Shown here: piece after piece, positions 52,556-62,619 of the stretch
How the letters are laid out: every line of letters begins with the position of its first letter
Position numbering within the stretch: the first letter of the stretch is position 1
Origin: Brumimicrobium aurantiacum
GTDB lineage: Bacteria; Bacteroidota; Bacteroidia; Flavobacteriales_D; Crocinitomicaceae
Direction of reading: 5' to 3'
DNA length: 64,000 nucleotides
Assembly: GCF_003402975.1 (NCBI RefSeq)
Contig: NZ_QURB01000008.1
Location: 141,830 to 205,829, forward strand
Notes under the pieces: generated by a model
Told to the model about the DNA's origin: nothing
Databases searched by the model: none
What the model saw: only the letters and a program-made list of their open reading frames with translations
Made by a program: the position numbers and the translations under genes

Positions 52556-53767
52556 TCAATAGGTAAGATGTGACATTACAATGTCCGTAGCGCCTTTCTT
52601 CTCATCAATAAAAGAGATAACATCATCTTGGATGTTGCTTTTTTGTTGAAAGGTAGAATAGGCATGGAAAAAATCAGAACGATCCTTACAACTTGCTCCA
52701 ATACCAGCTTCAATAAACTCTTTTGCTTCAGGAAACTTCTCATGGATAGGACCAAATATAACTGGTAAACCAAATGACGCAGGTTCAAGAATATTGTGTA
52801 AGCCTGTTCCAAATCCACCACCAACATAGGCGATGTTACCATATCTATATGCATCTGCAAGAACACCAATACAATCAAGGAGTAAAACCTTTGTTTTTGA
52901 ATCCAACACAATGCCTTTCTGAAGGTCTGTATATTTCTGGTAACTGACCTTTAACTGTTGTTCAATTTGTTCGATGTGACTATTGTTGACCTCATGTGGA
53001 GCAATAATAACCTTTTCACTAATGTCACCTTTATTGATCAATGGAATAATCATTTCCTCATCAGCAGACCAAGAACTCCCAATTACAAAAACAGTCTCAT
53101 CTTTTGACCAAGTCGCAATTGTTGGGTTTTCCTTGTTTTTACTAGCTCTTTGATGTACCCTGTCATAACGTGTGTCTCCAGAAACAGTAACATTCGTAAT
53201 CCCAATGTCTTTTAGGAGCACCTTACTGTTTTCATATTGTACAAATAGGTGATTAAAAAGGGAAAGGGCATTTCTGAACTTAGCTCCATACCATTTAAAG
53301 AACCTTTGGTTTTTACGAAAAGAAGCACTAATAGAGTAGAGCTCTGCGCCAGAATTCTTAGCAGCCTTTAAATGATTAATCCAAATTTCATATTTAATAA
53401 AAAAGACCTTTTGAGGCTTGAAATGAGCGATAAATTTCCTCGCATTTTGTTTGGTGTCGAGTGGAATATAGCAAGTATAATCTCCTATAGATTTATGTTT
53501 TATATTCTCATATCCAGAGGGACTGAAAAAGGTTACCAAGATATAATCGTTCGGGAAATTCTTTTTCCATGCTTCCATAATAGGTAAACCTTGATCGTAT
53601 TCTCCTAATGAAGCACAATGAAACCATACAACATTTTTATGCCTGGTACTCGGAAGTTGGTTCCAAAAATCTTTTCTACCCTCTACCCATTTTTTTGCTT
53701 TTGGATGGAAATTGGATACTACCTTTAATATAAAACCATATAGAAAAATTCCTAAATTGTATAGCAT
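52556..53767 (-). CDS. waaA: Kdo transferase
   Basis: A 403-residue glycosyltransferase adding Kdo to lipid A precursor at the inner membrane. Features are an N-terminal hydrophobic segment, HCASLGEYDQGLPI (about 51-64), YIPLDT, SGDTRYDRV and AYVGGGFGTGLHNILEP near the C terminus. The length is family-typical. It starts 6 bases after the stop of the barrel gene and is probably cotranscribed with it. Confidence 0.94.
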   Translation of the reverse strand: MLYNLGIFLYGFILKVVSNFHPKAKKWVEGRKDFWNQLPSTRHKNVVWFHCASLGEYDQGLPIMEAWKKNFPNDYILVTFFSPSGYENIKHKSIGDYTCYIPLDTKQNARKFIAHFKPQKVFFIKYEIWINHLKAAKNSGAELYSISASFRKNQRFFKWYGAKFRNALSLFNHLFVQYENSKVLLKDIGITNVTVSGDTRYDRVHQRASKNKENPTIATWSKDETVFVIGSSWSADEEMIIPLINKGDISEKVIIAPHEVNNSHIEQIEQQLKVSYQKYTDLQKGIVLDSKTKVLLLDCIGVLADAYRYGNIAYVGGGFGTGLHNILEPASFGLPVIFGPIHEKFPEAKEFIEAGIGASCKDRSDFFHAYSTFQQKSNIQDDVISFIDEKKGATDIVMSHLTY

Positions 53768-53773
53768 CAGCGA

Positions 53774-54550
53774 TTAATTAAAGTAGTAATCTTTAACTTG
53801 TCTTTTGTAAATTGGAATTAACCATCCTACCTTAAAGCCATACATGTGCTCGATTCTCAAGTCTTTGCTGGCTCTTTCGTTAGGGTGATCCCAAAAAATA
53901 TCACGTTGGTTTTTTGTGAACCCTTGTTGGAAATAAAATCCTGCGTAAAAGTTATAAATCCCTCTATCAGCCATAAAACTATATCCGATAAATTCACTCG
54001 TGTTAACTCCAGTCGTTAATCGATCGTAACCTTTTAAATATTCATTTTCTAATTGCGGAACTTCATCTTCTTGCGTTTCGAGTCTCAATTTATGCCATAA
54101 ATAACCAGCACTTAATTGTAGCATTATTCCAGAATTTTTGTTTGGACTCAAAACAGGAAATATTTTACTTACCGCAAAGTTGATATTAAAGCCTCTGTTG
54201 AACAATAGTACTTTTGCAGGTGTTCCAGAGGTGTTCATGATTTGGTTTTGTTCATCCATTAAGTTTTGAACTAATCCATCAATTTTAACATCATTCCCAA
54301 AAAAGAAATTTCCGTCAATTCCATAAATCCAGTTGTTTTTGGTTTTGTATCCAGCATGTGATCCCAATGAATTTGTAAATCCATAACGGTCTGCTAAATC
54401 TCCTCCAGTCCAGTTTGCTCCATATTGAATACTAATGTAAGGTGTGGAGATGGCTTCTTCTACATCCCTTTGAGCGTGGATAGTGAAGCTACATAATAAA
54501 CTTATCAAAAATACTGGAATGATGAACAACTGATTATTTTTCATTTTCAT
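53774..54550 (-). CDS. Outer-membrane beta-barrel protein, unknown function
   Basis: A 258-residue exported protein. The signal peptide ends FTIHAQ, followed by alternating beta-strand sequence (ISIQYGANWTGGDLADRYGF, WIYGIDGNFFFGN). No family recognised. I chose the ATG at 54550 (MKMKNNQ), as the longer version adds residues before the basic n-region. It precedes waaA by 6 bases, which hints at an envelope link. Confidence 0.75.
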   Translation of the reverse strand: MKMKNNQLFIIPVFLISLLCSFTIHAQRDVEEAISTPYISIQYGANWTGGDLADRYGFTNSLGSHAGYKTKNNWIYGIDGNFFFGNDVKIDGLVQNLMDEQNQIMNTSGTPAKVLLFNRGFNINFAVSKIFPVLSPNKNSGIMLQLSAGYLWHKLRLETQEDEVPQLENEYLKGYDRLTTGVNTSEFIGYSFMADRGIYNFYAGFYFQQGFTKNQRDIFWDHPNERASKDLRIEHMYGFKVGWLIPIYKRQVKDYYFN

Positions 54551-54636
54551 GATTAATGTTTCTACAAAAATATAAAGATACACAATTTAGTACCTTCATT
54601 TTAAATTAATATTTAGGATTGCTTTACACGTTTAAA

Positions 54637-56247
54637 CTATTGTTTAAAATGTATGCTCCCCAATCTGTGTTTTTTTCCTGAACGACCGTAAATGAACATT
54701 TTATTTTCTTTGCTTGCCCCACGCGAAAGTAGTGGGGTAAAAATTACATTGCTTTGTTCCTTACCTATGGTGGATTTACGTGAAACCTCACCAGTGTTTA
54801 TGTCAATTTTTGTATGTGCAATTGTATTTTTTGCTGTGCTAAAATGAGTAGAAAATGGAAGTTTGCCTTTTCTAATATACACCCCGTTTTCGTTATAATT
54901 CAGCTTGCTGTCGTTGAAAAAAAGGTGTAGATGATCTTCATGAATTATACTTGAATTAGAGAGATAATACCCACCATCATTAATTGATCTTTGATGTTTT
55001 TGAATAATCTTGTTCCAGGCAAAATCACCACTCTTCGTGATTTTGAAAGTTACGATGTCATTACTCCAGAAATACGAATCAACTGCGTTTGCTGCTCCTG
55101 GAACGTCATTACTTCCATATTTATATTCTAGTGCATTAAATTCAGCAATACCTATATATCCATCATTGATCGCAATGAATTCCAAAATGCTAAATCCTTT
55201 GTAGGCATTCCTAATGGTATTGTGGTCTGGAGTTAATCTGTTGTTCGTACCACTTATTCCAATAGTAATGTCCTTGGAGAATGGAGCGAAATGGTGATCG
55301 GTCACTTTTCCCTCAGTATTTATTTTAGCAATAAAAAGCCCTTCCACATCACCATCAATAAAGTTAGTGTAAAAACCACTCAATATCATAGCTTCATTGT
55401 CTTTGTATATTCCGATTTGATTAAAGAATTTTCCTTCAAATTGGATCGTTTCAAATTCAAAGCTGTTATTTTCAATCTTTCCTATGGTTATTGATTCAAA
55501 ATTATCTTTTTGCTTTCCTGTAAACTGTGAGGTGTGATCAATTGAGTAATGTCCAGATAATATAAATTGGAGATTTGAATCTTGAATATAGAAATCAAGT
55601 AACTTGTATTCGCTTGTTGGAAATGGATAGACGAATGTTCCTCCCTTGGGTACTGGATTCTTAAAGTTGAAGTTAAGGTAGCCAACTTGCGTAAATTCAT
55701 TAGGTCTTGTTTTTGGAACATAAATTACTGCAGCATTTTCCTTATCATCGCTACTCACCAAAGTGATTTGACTAAGGTCATTGTTTTTGTTCACGATAAT
55801 ATTAGGATTCAATTCAAAACCATAGTTATTTCTTCCTTGAACTTTTGGATTAATAATGTGATAAAATAATTTAGGCTCCTTGTTGAATACCGTTTCTTGA
55901 GATGAAATACCCAATAATTGATCGCCTAGTGGAGTGTATAGAAATAAACTGGATTTGTTCCCTTGTCCGTGAAAGGTAATTGATTTAGATTCCGGAAGTG
56001 TATAGTTTGAAACAAAATCGAAACTGTATTTCGAAGTGTTTTTGGAGAAAAGATTAGTGAATGTTAGTTGGTTTTGAATGCAATGTAACTGATTTGACTT
56101 TGAAATGATAAAATCTTCAACACTTGCATTTGATCGCGTTTGATCACCATAGTACATTGTGAAATCTTCAAATTCTGCAATTACCTGCCCTCGATAACCA
56201 AAGACTACCCCGAAAATGAAAATAAATTGAAATACGAATTTTAACAT
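54637..56247 (-). CDS. Large exported protein, unknown function
   Basis: A 536-residue protein with a signal peptide (MLKFVFQFIFIFGVVFGY...) and a beta-rich body of repeated strand-like motifs such as EAMILSGFYTNFIDGDVEGLFIAKIN, reminiscent of exported beta-propeller-like repeat proteins. No catalytic motif or T9SS tail seen. I chose the ATG at 56247 over a GTG six bases earlier. It may be cotranscribed with the two genes downstream. Confidence 0.65.
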   Translation of the reverse strand: MLKFVFQFIFIFGVVFGYRGQVIAEFEDFTMYYGDQTRSNASVEDFIISKSNQLHCIQNQLTFTNLFSKNTSKYSFDFVSNYTLPESKSITFHGQGNKSSLFLYTPLGDQLLGISSQETVFNKEPKLFYHIINPKVQGRNNYGFELNPNIIVNKNNDLSQITLVSSDDKENAAVIYVPKTRPNEFTQVGYLNFNFKNPVPKGGTFVYPFPTSEYKLLDFYIQDSNLQFILSGHYSIDHTSQFTGKQKDNFESITIGKIENNSFEFETIQFEGKFFNQIGIYKDNEAMILSGFYTNFIDGDVEGLFIAKINTEGKVTDHHFAPFSKDITIGISGTNNRLTPDHNTIRNAYKGFSILEFIAINDGYIGIAEFNALEYKYGSNDVPGAANAVDSYFWSNDIVTFKITKSGDFAWNKIIQKHQRSINDGGYYLSNSSIIHEDHLHLFFNDSKLNYNENGVYIRKGKLPFSTHFSTAKNTIAHTKIDINTGEVSRKSTIGKEQSNVIFTPLLSRGASKENKMFIYGRSGKKHRLGSIHFKQ

Positions 56248-56760
56248 GTACACATTTTAGTTACAAACTTAAATGTACGAATCTTATCTTAACAAACTTA
56301 ATAATCGTAAGGAAATGTGTGGTGATGAGCTTAACCCGCTTTTTTCATCAATCTTGATCTTTTAGTTTATAACTACCAGATATTGAGGTGTTTGTTAGCG
56401 TTTTGCATAGCTTTTAAGAAACCCATTTTTGGGTGTTGATAATTTGGCAAGATTTTGAATTAATTTTGATCTATTTGTTGTTACAAGCCCCGTGAAATAT
56501 GCATATATTACTTTAGGTCTTGTGCCTAAAATAGTTTCAAAATTAAATTAGCTTCGCTGAGACTTTGTGTTCATGAATAATTCGGGTTAAAGAGGTTATA
56601 AGAAGAGGGAGATGAAATCCAAAATAAATTCGATCTCCTCTCCCTCTCTCTCAAATTTCTAACCTAACTCTTTTTCTTTGTTTTGAATTGTTGGCTTCGA
56701 CAGGCTTAGTCAACGGGTTTTATTTCCGGTGATTTAGCTTGTCGAAATCACCTATAAAAA
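56248..56760. other. Noncoding gap with palindromic repeat near the purB end
   Basis: 513 bases without a credible gene. It contains a GAGGGAGAT...ATCTCC/CTCCCTC inverted stretch around 56606-56655 and an imperfect palindrome at 56696-56746. Confidence 0.5.
56696..56746. repeat. Imperfect TTCGACAGGCT palindrome
   Basis: Arms 56696-56716 and 56726-56746 match in 17 of 21 positions. The TTCGACAGGCTYAG form is a dispersed Bacteroidota repeat in my experience. It lies 14 bases past the purB stop and may act as its 3' end. A related half-copy is in cassette 8 near 36871. Confidence 0.5.
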
Positions 56761-58104
56761 CTAAATCCCTGTATAATTCTGAGGTGTAATTGCCTTCAAC
56801 TCTGCCTTAATCTCCTCCGAAACATCCAATGTATCAACAAAAGCATGAACTGTGTCTTTCGTTACCTTCTCATTCTTACGTGTCAATCCTTTCAACGCTT
56901 CGTATGGTTTTGGGAAACCTTCTCTACGTAATATAGTTTGGATTGCTTCTGCAACAACAGCCCAATTGTTTTCTAAATCTGCATCAATTGCAGCTTCGTT
57001 AATCAATAATTTTCCTAATCCAACGAAAGTTGATTTAAATCCAATTAAGGCATGACTCAATGGAACACCAACGTTTCTCAATACTGTAGAATCTGTTAAA
57101 TCACGTTGTAATCTGGAAATTGGTAATTTACTTGCCAAATGCTCCAAAATCGCAGTTGAAATCCCTAAGTTTCCTTCAGAATTTTCAAAATCAATTGGGT
57201 TTACTTTGTGCGGCATTGCACTTGATCCAACTTCTCCTTCTTTCAATTTTTGCTTGAAATAATCCATAGAAATGTAAGTCCACATATCTCTGTCTAAATC
57301 AATCAAAATGTTGTTGATGCGTTTCATGGCATCAAATAAAGCGGCTAAATTATCATAGTGCTCAATTTGAGTTGTTGTTTGACTTCTTGTTAATCCAAGG
57401 TGTTCACTTACAAAATGATTTGCAAATGATTTCCAGTCGTCGTTTGGAAAAGCAACGTGATGCGCATTTAAATTTCCTGTTGCTCCACCAAATTTAGCAG
57501 AAAAAGGAACCGCTTTCAATTGTTTTATTTGAATACTTAACCTTTCATGGAATACCAAAATCTCTTTTCCTAAACGTGTAGGAGAAGCGGGTTGACCATG
57601 AGTTTTTGCCAACATTGAAACATTTGCCCATTCTTCAGCATATTTTGCCAACATTTCCATTACATTGTTCAACGCTGGAAGATAAACCTCCTCCACTGCA
57701 ATTTTCATTGACAATGGAACTGCTGTATTATTAATATCCTGTGAGGTCAATCCAAAATGAACAAACTCCAAGTATTTTTCTAAACCAAGTCCTTCAAATT
57801 TTTCTTTAACAAAGTACTCAACCGCTTTTACATCGTGGTTTGTTGTTCTTTCCGTCTTTTTAATGATGAGTGCGTCTTCTTCTGTGAAGTTTTTATAAAT
57901 AGCACGCAAGTCATCAAATTTATCTTTTGGGAAATCAGCCAATGGAGCCACACCAGAATTTACCATGGCAATGAAGTATTCCACTTCAACCAAAACCCTG
58001 TATTTTATCAATCCAAATTCTGAAAAGTAAGGGCTTAGTTCTTCAACTTTTCTTCGGTATCTTCCATCAATAGGAGTAATTGCAGTGAGCGTATTCAAAT
58101 CCAT
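56761..58104 (-). CDS. purB: Adenylosuccinate lyase
   Basis: A 447-residue fumarase-superfamily enzyme acting twice in purine synthesis (SAICAR and adenylosuccinate cleavage). The signature loop is EVGSSAMPHKVNPIDFENSEG, with TSQDINNT, KTHGQPASPT and TTQIEHYD carrying catalytic His and Ser. Length and motifs match the longer E. coli PurB type. Start ATG at 58104. Confidence 0.95.
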   Translation of the reverse strand: MDLNTLTAITPIDGRYRRKVEELSPYFSEFGLIKYRVLVEVEYFIAMVNSGVAPLADFPKDKFDDLRAIYKNFTEEDALIIKKTERTTNHDVKAVEYFVKEKFEGLGLEKYLEFVHFGLTSQDINNTAVPLSMKIAVEEVYLPALNNVMEMLAKYAEEWANVSMLAKTHGQPASPTRLGKEILVFHERLSIQIKQLKAVPFSAKFGGATGNLNAHHVAFPNDDWKSFANHFVSEHLGLTRSQTTTQIEHYDNLAALFDAMKRINNILIDLDRDMWTYISMDYFKQKLKEGEVGSSAMPHKVNPIDFENSEGNLGISTAILEHLASKLPISRLQRDLTDSTVLRNVGVPLSHALIGFKSTFVGLGKLLINEAAIDADLENNWAVVAEAIQTILRREGFPKPYEALKGLTRKNEKVTKDTVHAFVDTLDVSEEIKAELKAITPQNYTGI

Positions 58105-58503
58105 CGCTTTGTTGTTATGTTTTCAATATTAAAAAATGCAAAGATACTAAATTAGTGTGAATTGTTTTGTTTTAAGCCTTAAGCTTTTGGCTTTATGCTG
58201 TAAGCTGAAATATTCATACAAAGGATTTCACGTTTCACTTTTTATTTCCCTCTTTTCTCCCTAAAATCCTCTCCCTTCTTCTGGGCTTCCCAAATTTTCT
58301 CTCCGTAAACTTTGGAGTGTCTACAATTGTTGTGACAGATTAAACAAGACCGGAGATGCTTAAATTTGGAATATGGCAAGAAAAAATGAAAATGCCATTG
58401 CTATCAATCAAAATATGAGTTTGAATGATCAATTAATAAAGGTTTATTTTGGAAAACAGGAAAATATTCTTACTTTAGTTGAACATTATTAAAACCTACT
58501 ATT
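58105..58503. other. Gap upstream of purB and of the surface-protein operon
   Basis: 399 bases between divergent genes. Holds only the short frame at 58373-58492 and an imperfect AAGCCTTAAGCTTTTGGCTT-type palindromic stretch near 58175. Confidence 0.4.
58373..58492 (+). CDS. Possible small protein
   Basis: A 39-residue frame (MARKNENAIAINQNMS to LTLVEHY) just before the frameshifted gene. Composition is plausible for a protein, but there is no known family and no SD-like site. It may be a remnant or chance. Confidence 0.25.
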   Translation: MARKNENAIAINQNMSLNDQLIKVYFGKQENILTLVEHY

Positions 58504-59663
58504 ATGAAAAATAACCTATTAAGGTTGTGTAAACACGCACACACAGGCGGATATAAAAGAAGCCGCAAAACATTAAAAACATTGCTCATTGCGATGGTCT
58601 TATTATGCGCCGAACCAATTTAGCTCAAACAGGAACAGATTGGAAAACCGAAGGAAACACAGCTGATTCAAGTTCCTTTATCGGCACAACAAATCCATCT
58701 TGTTTACAATTTCGTTCTAATAATATAGAGCGAATGCGCATTAGTCATGATGGAAACGTGGGGATTGGAGTAGATAACCCAGAGGAACGATTGGATGTTG
58801 ATGGAGATTTTCAACTCCATGGAGATATTATTTTTACAGATTATGAAGATTCTCAAAATTCTTCATTGCGCATATTAATGATTGATAGCGAAGGGAGAAC
58901 TACAAAAATGTCAAAAAGTCTTTTTAAGGCTTATTCCTCGTGGGAGGATTGTTTTGACATCAATGTAGGTGTCACTTTACCCGGACAAACAGGGCCTGTT
59001 ACTGTTGTAGCAGGAACCTATTCTGATTGGGGGAAAAGAATTGAAGGATCAAAATCTATATTGTATACTGGTTCAGATTGTCCTGCTTGGGTAGGTATTG
59101 GGACTAATTTACCCATGACAAAATTAGATGTAAGGGGAGATGGTCGTTTTCTTCATGGCGTTAATGTTGGAGAAGAATATACGGTGAATGCAGGTTTATA
59201 TATTGAAAATTTTCTTGCTCATAGTGATTCTTATTTCGACTATTTAATCATGGTGAAAGATGAAAATGGAGATAAATTATTACAATTAAATAACGACGGT
59301 TTACTTAGAGCTAGAGAAATTAAAGTTGACCTAGAAGCATGGCCAGATTATGTTTTTGAAAAAGAGTATCAACTTATGTCTTTAAATGAAGTTAAAACAT
59401 TTATTGAAGAAAATGGACACCTACCAAATGTTCCCTCTGCACAAGAAATAGAAGTTGATGGGGTGAATTTAGGAGATGCTGCTAAAACCTCAATGGAAAA
59501 AATTGAAGAATTGACGCTTTATCTAATTGAAATCAATGATAAAGTTGAAAAGCAAGAAGCAACTTTAGAGGAACAGTCAAAATTACTGGAAGAGCAGCAG
59601 GAAACCATTCGTTTGCAACAAGAGCTGATTGAGGCGTTGAAGAAATTATCAAATAAAAACTAG
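58504..59663 (+). pseudogene. Exported tail-fibre-like coiled-coil protein, frameshifted in signal peptide
   Basis: The ATG at 58504 opens a frame whose residues 24-35 form a signal-peptide core (TLKTLLIAMVLLC); it stops at a TAG near 58621. The body continues in another frame from about 58605 (NLAQTGTDW...), where Ala-Gln would be the cleavage site. One indel near 58595-58620 restores a ~385-residue protein. The body has GNVGIGVDNPEERLDVDG repeats and a C-terminal ENGHLPNVPS segment with a long coiled coil, as in Bacteroidota tail-fibre-like surface proteins. Translation of the intact 352-residue part from 58605 would lack export. Confidence 0.7.
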
Positions 59664-59667
59664 GGCT

Positions 59668-62619
59668 ATGAGGAAGTTATTAATTAGTTTACTTTTGTTT
59701 ATTAGTTTTAATGCCTATAGTCAACAAACTTTTGGATCGAGAGAAGAGTTAAACACCTATATTTTTCAAGATTCTGACTTTGAAGGGGTTACTGATGGGT
59801 TCTTTTTAGAATTAAATGAAGACTTTAAACCTGAACTTCAGGATAGTTTCTTTACAAGTATTCAGTCTGAGGTAGATATCAATAAAATTTTAGGTTATTT
59901 AAAAGTTATGGAACAATCAAATGTTTCAAATGATTTTGAGATTGATAGTCTCCTCTTTCCTGTTATGGACCAGTTATATGCGAACGATGGAGTTAATCCC
60001 GTCAGACTTCCCTTGTTAATTTGTGATATTAAGTTCAATCACCTTAATGAGAATAGATATAATGAATTTTCAAATTGGTCCAGTACCAATCCGTTCCCTG
60101 AAATTACTAAAAGTGAAATAGAGATTAAAGAAGAGATAATGATGGGATTTTTTGCAGATTCACTTATTAATAATGAAATTATTTTCTATTGGAATGATGA
60201 CACATATATAAGTAATAAGAATCGGGTTATTGATGAGTTATACATTGTCATCGAAGGAGATTCAATATTAATTCAAAAAGGTCAAGAGTATAAGTTAAGT
60301 GATTATTATATTGGTACTTTAGATTCTTTGAATTTTTCAATAAAATTTGATGACAATTCGATTGAGAATAAAACAAACCATGTATTTCTTTCTAATGCGC
60401 GTCAAAGAAGTAGTTGTGGACAACAGTTTGATTTCACAGATTCTAGTCGACCTTGGAGTAGTCTTGGAGGGTTGTGTAAATGGGGGGTTGATACTTTGCA
60501 TCAGAATTTGACTCAAATGCCCTACTTATATATGAAATTTAGTGTTTTATGGGGGTGTGATGGACCAGAAATATTGGATAAACCTTACATTATAGTTTCT
60601 GGTTGGGGTCCATATACAGATAAAGGAATCATCAATGATAACCAAGGTTGGCCATCTTCAATTCAAGAGGTCCATGATAGTTATAATCAGGAAGGATTCA
60701 TACAAAACTTGGTTGATGCGGGCTTTGATGTGATAATTGTAAAGTTTACCCCACCAAATCAGAGTGTTTTAAATAACTCTATTTTATTAGAACGGTTGAT
60801 AAATATGGTGAACGATGAGAAAGTCTCAAACGGTTCCTTTAAAGAAAATATTATTTCTGGTTACAGTGCTGGAGCTATGTGCGTTAGGTTGACCTTACAA
60901 CGAATGGAAAAGGAACATCTTAACGGTTCAGATGAACACCATCACTCGAAATTATTCGTTTCCTTTGATGGTGAGCATGGAGGGGCGAATGTTCCTTTAG
61001 GATTGCAGCATTCTGTTTCTCATTTAGAAGATTATCAGCACATTGGAAATACTGGTTGGATTCAAGAGTATTATAAAATCTATGCACTTCATTATATATT
61101 AAATGCACCTTTATCAAAAGAGTTATTAAAGTACTTTCATGCAGAAACGGGAACTTCTTCTATTCAAACTATGGGACAAGGTCCGCATCCAAAAAGAACT
61201 GCTTATCTACAATATCATGATTGGAACAATCACTCTAAAAATACTCATAACCCTGGTTATCCTGCGTTTACTAGGAATATATCTATTTCGAACGGAACAA
61301 GTCAAAGTGACATTAACTTTCCTGTGCATGATCATTATCCGTTTCCTACTTATGAAGGAAAACTCATTTTTGATCATTCAAGATCGCAAAGAAGGTGGGA
61401 GGCCTCGTTTTTAGGGAACAGTTCTGCAACTCCATGGGTGTTTAAGTATGAAGAAAAATCATGGGGTCAATGGGATATTGAAGAAGAAGCTAGGGTTCAT
61501 CAACCATTGATTCTTGATAATGCACCTGGCGGTACCACTTTTTTATCTAAAGTCGGACAAGATGATCCTAATATAACATTTCAAGTTTTAAGAAGGATGG
61601 AAAAAAGAGCAACAAATATCTTTACTGCAGATGCAGATCATGTTTCTTATGATGCCCTTTACACCTTTACCCCTACTATTTTCACGCATGATATTAGAAA
61701 CTTTGACCCCTCTCAGACGGGGGGTCGACTGGATTACGATATGAAGGAGCAAGGTCTAATGTATCAGAGTTTGGCTGATGCGAATACTCAAAACATCCAA
61801 TTTTCCTCTTCTTACTATGGTTACCCACACCTCGCGCATCCACAAGATCACTATACTAATTATACGCCTTTTGATGCTGTTTTTGCATGGGATAAAGTAA
61901 ACACAGTTCATATCCAAAGTGGAGAGGTTGATTTTGAGCCTAATGGGAATAATGGTCGTGGAAAATGGAATCAGTTATATTCACCGATAAGAGGTATAAT
62001 AAAAAATTTTATTGTTGAAGAAACAGATTTTTTCAATGCGTTTATTCAGAACAAAAAGTATGGATGGAACGCAAGAAGCAATTATATTTATAAGGCTGAT
62101 ATAGTTGTACGAAATAAAATTTTTGCAGGTAAAGATGTTACGGAACGAACAGATTTCAAACCTGTTGAAATACAACAGAATTCAGATGTTACTTTTACAG
62201 CTTGCAAGGAGATTCTTCTTAATCCTGGTTTTCATGTGCAAAATGGAGCTCATTTTCATGCTAGTGTAAGCAATGATGTATGTGGATGTCTCGGTTCGAA
62301 TATGGGGGTTAATGAGGGGGGGAGAACTAGAGACGAGTCTGCCATATCAAAAGAGGTTTTTAGTCCCAATAGTAGGAAAATTGTTGATTTAACTGATATA
62401 CGTATTTACCCCAATCCTGGTAGAGGTAGTGTTAAATTGGAGGTGCATGAGGAAGATATTCAAGAATTCAGTTACTTGGTATATGATTTAAGAGGTAAGA
62501 AGATCCTCCAATACAATGTTAAAGGGAATAAAACAACACTTGAACTACCAAAAGGGGTATATATTGTAAAAATTAAAACGAACAACCAATGGCACACACG
62601 AAAATTAATTATGTATTGA
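59668..62619 (+). CDS. T9SS-exported protein with alpha/beta-hydrolase-like domain
   Basis: A 983-residue protein starting 4 bases after the previous stop. Signal peptide (residues 1-18, ending NAYSQ); a hydrolase-like region with GYSAG (nucleophile Ser400 in GxSxG) preceded by IIVSGWGPY and GFDVIIVKF; then a 3-coathanger-like segment (ILLNPGFHVQNGAHFHA, about 850-870); and a type IX secretion tail from about 910 (IRIYPNPGRGSVKLEV ... LPKGVYIVKIKT). It is probably displayed or released at the cell surface as an esterase or lipase-like enzyme; the substrate is unknown. Confidence 0.85.
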   Translation: MRKLLISLLLFISFNAYSQQTFGSREELNTYIFQDSDFEGVTDGFFLELNEDFKPELQDSFFTSIQSEVDINKILGYLKVMEQSNVSNDFEIDSLLFPVMDQLYANDGVNPVRLPLLICDIKFNHLNENRYNEFSNWSSTNPFPEITKSEIEIKEEIMMGFFADSLINNEIIFYWNDDTYISNKNRVIDELYIVIEGDSILIQKGQEYKLSDYYIGTLDSLNFSIKFDDNSIENKTNHVFLSNARQRSSCGQQFDFTDSSRPWSSLGGLCKWGVDTLHQNLTQMPYLYMKFSVLWGCDGPEILDKPYIIVSGWGPYTDKGIINDNQGWPSSIQEVHDSYNQEGFIQNLVDAGFDVIIVKFTPPNQSVLNNSILLERLINMVNDEKVSNGSFKENIISGYSAGAMCVRLTLQRMEKEHLNGSDEHHHSKLFVSFDGEHGGANVPLGLQHSVSHLEDYQHIGNTGWIQEYYKIYALHYILNAPLSKELLKYFHAETGTSSIQTMGQGPHPKRTAYLQYHDWNNHSKNTHNPGYPAFTRNISISNGTSQSDINFPVHDHYPFPTYEGKLIFDHSRSQRRWEASFLGNSSATPWVFKYEEKSWGQWDIEEEARVHQPLILDNAPGGTTFLSKVGQDDPNITFQVLRRMEKRATNIFTADADHVSYDALYTFTPTIFTHDIRNFDPSQTGGRLDYDMKEQGLMYQSLADANTQNIQFSSSYYGYPHLAHPQDHYTNYTPFDAVFAWDKVNTVHIQSGEVDFEPNGNNGRGKWNQLYSPIRGIIKNFIVEETDFFNAFIQNKKYGWNARSNYIYKADIVVRNKIFAGKDVTERTDFKPVEIQQNSDVTFTACKEILLNPGFHVQNGAHFHASVSNDVCGCLGSNMGVNEGGRTRDESAISKEVFSPNSRKIVDLTDIRIYPNPGRGSVKLEVHEEDIQEFSYLVYDLRGKKILQYNVKGNKTTLELPKGVYIVKIKTNNQWHTRKLIMY

